From JBBROH01 sp038229595 (GTDB taxonomy: Bacteria > Chloroflexota > Chloroflexia > QHBQ01), in the NCBI GenBank assembly GCA_038229595.1, contig JBBROH010000097.1, positions 1-15,778 of the forward strand: a stretch of 15,778 bases of DNA. Reading direction: 5' to 3'. Positions 13,155-15,778 of the stretch are shown in pieces. Position 1 is the first letter of the stretch; the number at the start of each line of letters is the position of its first letter. The notes under the pieces were generated by a model. It was not told the origin of the DNA, searched no databases, and saw only the letters and a program-made list of their open reading frames with translations. Both the position numbers and the translations under genes were made by a program.

Positions 13155-15196
13155 CGGCCAACCCCCCGCACGCGCCGGGCCGCCTCACGCAACCAGTCCT
13201 GCACGGCCTCGCGCTCCTCGCTGGTGGGGGTGATCGCCGCAGCGGGGTTGGCATAGAGCCAGCGCAATACGAGGCTGCTAGCCGCGTCAGGCGGGGCCGC
13301 CTTCATCCTGTTGCGCTCCACCCCCGCCAGGTAGCTGCTCTGCACCGCCTCCACCACTTGCACTGGCTGTTCCGCTGCCTCGTGCCAGAGTTCGGCCAGC
13401 CGCGCCGTCAATACATCCTCGCGCCCACCCGCAGGCAGCGGCCCACGCCAGGCCAGCCGCCCCTCACGCACGATCAGCACCTCGGCCACCGCTGCATCCA
13501 ACGCGGGCAGCACCACTATGGCCGACTTTAGAGCCTGAAGTTTGGCGGCGGGGGGGGGCGACAGCAACGCCGTCCCCTGCTCGTCGCTGGCAAGCAGAGC
13601 GGTGGCAGCGGGCTGGCCCAGGCCTTCGGCTCGGCCAACCGCCTCCTTGAGCAGAGCGCGGCTGGTGCGCTCCTCGTCGTAGTCGCGGGCGGCGGTAGCG
13701 GCTTGCAGGCGTTGGCGCAGGCGCGTCAGGGTGGGGTCAGCCTCCCCGCGCAGGTAGGCGACCGCCGCTGCCAGTTGCGCCTCATGGTCGGGGGCGGGCG
13801 GCTGCTTCGGGTGCAGGCTGGGGTAGACGGCGCGTAGCAGGCGCAGCAGGTCGTCAACCTCACTCCGGCTGGCGAAGGGGCCAAAGCTCTCCGCCCCCGG
13901 CTTACTGCTCGCCTGGATGCGCCGCACCCCCGCTGGCTTGACTGCTTGCACGTTCAGGTAGGGGCGAGGCGGTCGCTCCTGCTTCTGGGTATTGTAGGGC
14001 GGATCGAGAGTGCGGATCAACTCAGCTTCGCGCAAGCTGGCAGCCAGCCCACTACCCACCTCATGCACCTCCACCACCCGCACTCGCAGGTTGAGACCGG
14101 CCAGGCCGCGCAGGATCGTTTCGTCGCGGCCAAAATAGCCGCTGACCCGCCGTTGCAGATTGATCGCCTTGCCAACGTAGAGCGGCGCGCCCTCCTCGTC
14201 GCGGAAGACGTAAGCCCCGGCTAGCGTCGGCAACTGCTGCTCCCAGCCTTCCTCACCCACCGGGTGGCGGCTCTCGCGCACCAGCGGGTTAGAGGGCCAG
14301 GCCCAGGCATCGGGGTTGAAGCGCGAGCCAGCCCCTTTGTCCTTGCGCTTGCCCCAGTACTCGTAGCCAAGCGGCTTCGCCAACTCTAGCAGGCCGTCTA
14401 GCGTCTTGACCCCCCGCTCGCGCGCCAACCCCAGCAGCTTCTGCATCGCATTGTGGGTCAGGCGCGCATCGGCTTCGGCCCGGTGGCGGATACCGACCGG
14501 CAGGCCCAGGCGGGCGGCCAGGTTGTCGAGGTTAGGTTTGCCCAACTCTGGCAGCAGGCGCACGGCCAGGCTGAGGGTATCAAGGCGGCGGCTAGCCAGG
14601 GCGGGGCGGGCAGACTGCCGCAACTCGCTGTTGATAAAGCCAAGATCGAAGCTGATGTTGTGGCCGACGAGGATCGCGTTACCCAGGTAGGCCAGTAGTT
14701 GGTCGGCCTGCGGCGCGAAGTCGGGCGCGTCCTCTACCTCGCTCTGGCTAATGCCCGTGAAGTTGATGATGAAGGCGGGCAGCCGCTTGTGCGGGTTGAA
14801 CAGGCTACTATAAACCTCGGCGGGGAAGGGGCGGCTGGGATCGTAGCGCAAGGCGGCAAGCTCGATTATGCGGTCGCGGTCGGGGCGCAGGCCAGTAGTC
14901 TCCGTATCCAACACTACGTAGCTAAGGGAGGCCAGTTCGTCGGCCACCAACTCGCCGCGCTCCTGCCACTCGGTCAACGCCCACAGCCTGTTGCCCAGTG
15001 CGCTGAAGCGGTCGCTATCCAGCACGCCGGGCAGCAATCCCCGCCATACCTCGACGTTCATCCGAGCCGGGTTTTGGCCGGGCAGTGCGCTAAAGAGGTA
15101 GCGGATCAGGCTGTCCTCATCCACTGGCGTGCCGCGTTCGCGCAGGTAGAGGTAAGCCCGCTGGGCTAGAAATGCGTATCCGCCTTCGTTCGCCAT
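13151..15196 (-). CDS. DEDDh exonuclease fused to UvrC-type GIY-YIG endonuclease
   Basis: A 681-aa protein. Residues about 1-85 form a helical N-terminal domain (no recognised motif). Residues 92-260 are a DnaQ/epsilon-like 3'-5' exonuclease with all DEDDh residues visible: DTETTG (D97, E99), GHNISFD (D184), HRAEAD (H238, D243). Residues 325-410 are a GIY-YIG domain of the UvrC/Cho type: GAYVF, LYVGKAINLQRR, the Glu in REAELIR and YNTQ. Residues 436-460 (ESFGPFASRSEVDDLLRLLR) and a later UVR-like helix (LRQRLQAATAARDYDEE) extend the resemblance to the UvrC N-terminal half. The UvrC C-terminal RNase H-like nuclease and helix-hairpin-helix are absent. Related actinobacterial exonuclease-UvrC fusions exist; in those the role is DNA repair. 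A weak GGGG precedes the ATG at 15196. The stop overlaps the next gene. Confidence 0.88.
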   Translation of the reverse strand: MANEGGYAFLAQRAYLYLRERGTPVDEDSLIRYLFSALPGQNPARMNVEVWRGLLPGVLDSDRFSALGNRLWALTEWQERGELVADELASLSYVVLDTETTGLRPDRDRIIELAALRYDPSRPFPAEVYSSLFNPHKRLPAFIINFTGISQSEVEDAPDFAPQADQLLAYLGNAILVGHNISFDLGFINSELRQSARPALASRRLDTLSLAVRLLPELGKPNLDNLAARLGLPVGIRHRAEADARLTHNAMQKLLGLARERGVKTLDGLLELAKPLGYEYWGKRKDKGAGSRFNPDAWAWPSNPLVRESRHPVGEEGWEQQLPTLAGAYVFRDEEGAPLYVGKAINLQRRVSGYFGRDETILRGLAGLNLRVRVVEVHEVGSGLAASLREAELIRTLDPPYNTQKQERPPRPYLNVQAVKPAGVRRIQASSKPGAESFGPFASRSEVDDLLRLLRAVYPSLHPKQPPAPDHEAQLAAAVAYLRGEADPTLTRLRQRLQAATAARDYDEERTSRALLKEAVGRAEGLGQPAATALLASDEQGTALLSPPPAAKLQALKSAIVVLPALDAAVAEVLIVREGRLAWRGPLPAGGREDVLTARLAELWHEAAEQPVQVVEAVQSSYLAGVERNRMKAAPPDAASSLVLRWLYANPAAAITPTSEEREAVQDWLREAARRVRGVGR

Positions 15197-15239
15197 TGCT
15201 CAACCCCTGTCTTGCCTCATCTGTGCGGAGAGTAGGCCA

Positions 15240-15268
15240 ATCTTAGCGCAGCCCTCTGCGCTTGTCAA
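15240..15268 (-). promoter_or_regulatory. Promoter of the nuclease operon with a palindrome in the spacer
   Basis: On the minus strand TTGACA (15268-15263), 17 bases, TAAGAT (15245-15240), giving a start near 15233 and a leader of about 37 nt. The spacer is nearly filled by the perfect palindrome AGCGCAG-CCCT-CTGCGCT (15245-15262). A bound repressor or a spacer-bending activator would control access here; this is inference. Confidence 0.7.
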
Positions 15269-15273
15269 GCTGG

Positions 15274-15307
15274 TGTGGGCAACCATCGCGGCCTCCGTTC
15301 GCCCACA
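15274..15307. repeat. Inverted repeat between the divergent nuclease and Lrp promoters
   Basis: TGTGGGC (15274-15280) is exactly reverse-complemented at 15301-15307. The inner three bases AAC/GTT also pair across a one-base bulge. It lies six bases upstream of the nuclease -35 and about 120 bases upstream of the regulator promoter. It may be an operator. The rest of 15308-15428 shows nothing I can support. Confidence 0.45.
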
Positions 15308-15428
15308 GCTAGCTGCTTGTTCACGGCACACACTTGCCGCCTGGCCTTCAGCAACCGCGTCGCACGGCGATCAACAGCCCATGCTGCAACGGGCAGCAAC
15401 TTTGCTAGAACCTACGACTTTAGACCTA

Positions 15429-15458
15429 TTGACAACAGGTGGCTGCTGGTGCTACAAT
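15429..15458 (+). promoter_or_regulatory. Promoter of the Lrp/AsnC-type regulator
   Basis: TTGACA (15429-15434), 18 bases, TACAAT (15453-15458); the start would be near 15465, giving a leader of about 41 nt before the ATG at 15506. Confidence 0.75.
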
Positions 15459-15505
15459 GGCATTGCTTGCGAAATGTTAACTAGAATTGTGCAGGAGATA
15501 ACAAA

Positions 15506-15778
15506 ATGCGGGTTTTGGACGATATTGATTTGCAGATTGTAGTGGCTCTCTCCCATGATGCACGTTTGGCTGTCACCAACCTTGCTGAGATGATCGGCCT
15601 GACCCGGCAGGCGGTTGCCGAACGCCTCAGCCGTCTAGAGCGGGAGCAGGTAATCCGCGGCTACACTGTGCTGGTAGATGAAGACGCACTGGGCTTGAAG
15701 ACGCGGGCGATTATTGCGATCCGGATGCGCCCTGGTTGTAGCCTGGACGACGATCACCGCATCATCGCCATCGCCCAG
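15506..15778 (+). CDS. Lrp/AsnC-family transcriptional regulator (N-terminal part)
   Basis: The first 91 residues are visible and the gene runs off the right edge. AGGAGA lies eight bases before the ATG. Residues 4-62 match the Lrp/AsnC DNA-binding domain closely: VLDDIDLQIVVAL, a helix-turn-helix (VTNLAEMIGLTRQAVAERLSRLE) and VIRGYTVLVDEDALGL, followed by the start of the RAM/effector-binding beta-strand (TRAIIAIRM). Such proteins form dimers and octamers and sense amino acids or related metabolites. The gene is divergent from the nuclease operon, and family members often control their own and a neighbouring gene; whether it does so here is unknown. Confidence 0.88.
   Translation, partial: MRVLDDIDLQIVVALSHDARLAVTNLAEMIGLTRQAVAERLSRLEREQVIRGYTVLVDEDALGLKTRAIIAIRMRPGCSLDDDHRIIAIAQ

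Noticed and set aside
1..15778. CRISPR arrays, insertion sequences, attachment sites or integrases
   Set aside because: I found no regularly spaced repeats, transposase-like proteins or integrase motifs; the tRNA genes are not followed by a duplicated tRNA end.

Overview
The window is GC-rich, mostly coding, and has gene starts preceded by sigma-70-type promoters (TTGACA/TATAAT with 17-18 bp spacing). An SLH-anchored cell-wall hydrolase with Thr/Pro linkers, lipoproteins with Thr/Ala/Pro-rich N-termini, and a DEDDh exonuclease/GIY-YIG fusion together suggest a member of the Chloroflexota. This is an inference from protein style; no rRNA or other marker settles it.

Layout. (1) 1-2203, minus strand: the N-terminal part of a geranylgeranyl-reductase-like FAD oxidoreductase. 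Upstream of it lies a 466-aa protein that I recognise as a homologue of linalool dehydratase/isomerase (Ldi), with the Asp/Tyr/His/Cys/Cys active-site pattern apparently kept. The gap between them (481-802) holds a strong promoter and a cluster of GTTAC half-sites. (2) 2251-4615: a SAM methyltransferase, a membrane-anchored Ig-like protein, a small helical protein of unknown role and a four-cysteine lipoprotein. (3) 4691-4960: a tRNA-Ile/tRNA-Glu pair on the minus strand with terminator and a perfect-consensus promoter. Its -35 box overlaps the -35 box of the divergent plus-strand promoter. (4) 5031-9569, plus strand: a tight three-gene set of an LppX-like/cyclophilin fusion lipoprotein, a GT-C-like polytopic membrane protein and an LPG-synthase-TM/flippase-like membrane protein. 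It looks like an envelope glycoconjugate module. (5) 9749-12205: a large secreted wall hydrolase (transglycosylase-like, Amidase_2, golvesin-like, three SLH domains), ending at a long hairpin. (6) 12303-15196, minus strand: a DEDDh exonuclease/UvrC-type GIY-YIG fusion, translationally coupled to an unrecognised 283-aa protein. (7) 15429-15778: promoter and N-terminal part of an Lrp/AsnC regulator, divergent from the nuclease.

How the parts may work together. Segments 4 and 5 are consistent with building and remodelling the cell surface. Segment 6 is consistent with DNA repair or nucleic-acid processing, possibly with the unknown protein as partner. The best candidate for undescribed biology is the Ldi homologue beside a prenyl-reductase-family enzyme, which suggests an uncharacterised isoprenoid alcohol/alkene conversion. 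The coupled nuclease/unknown pair comes second. Functional statements rest on motif recognition by eye, without database searches.
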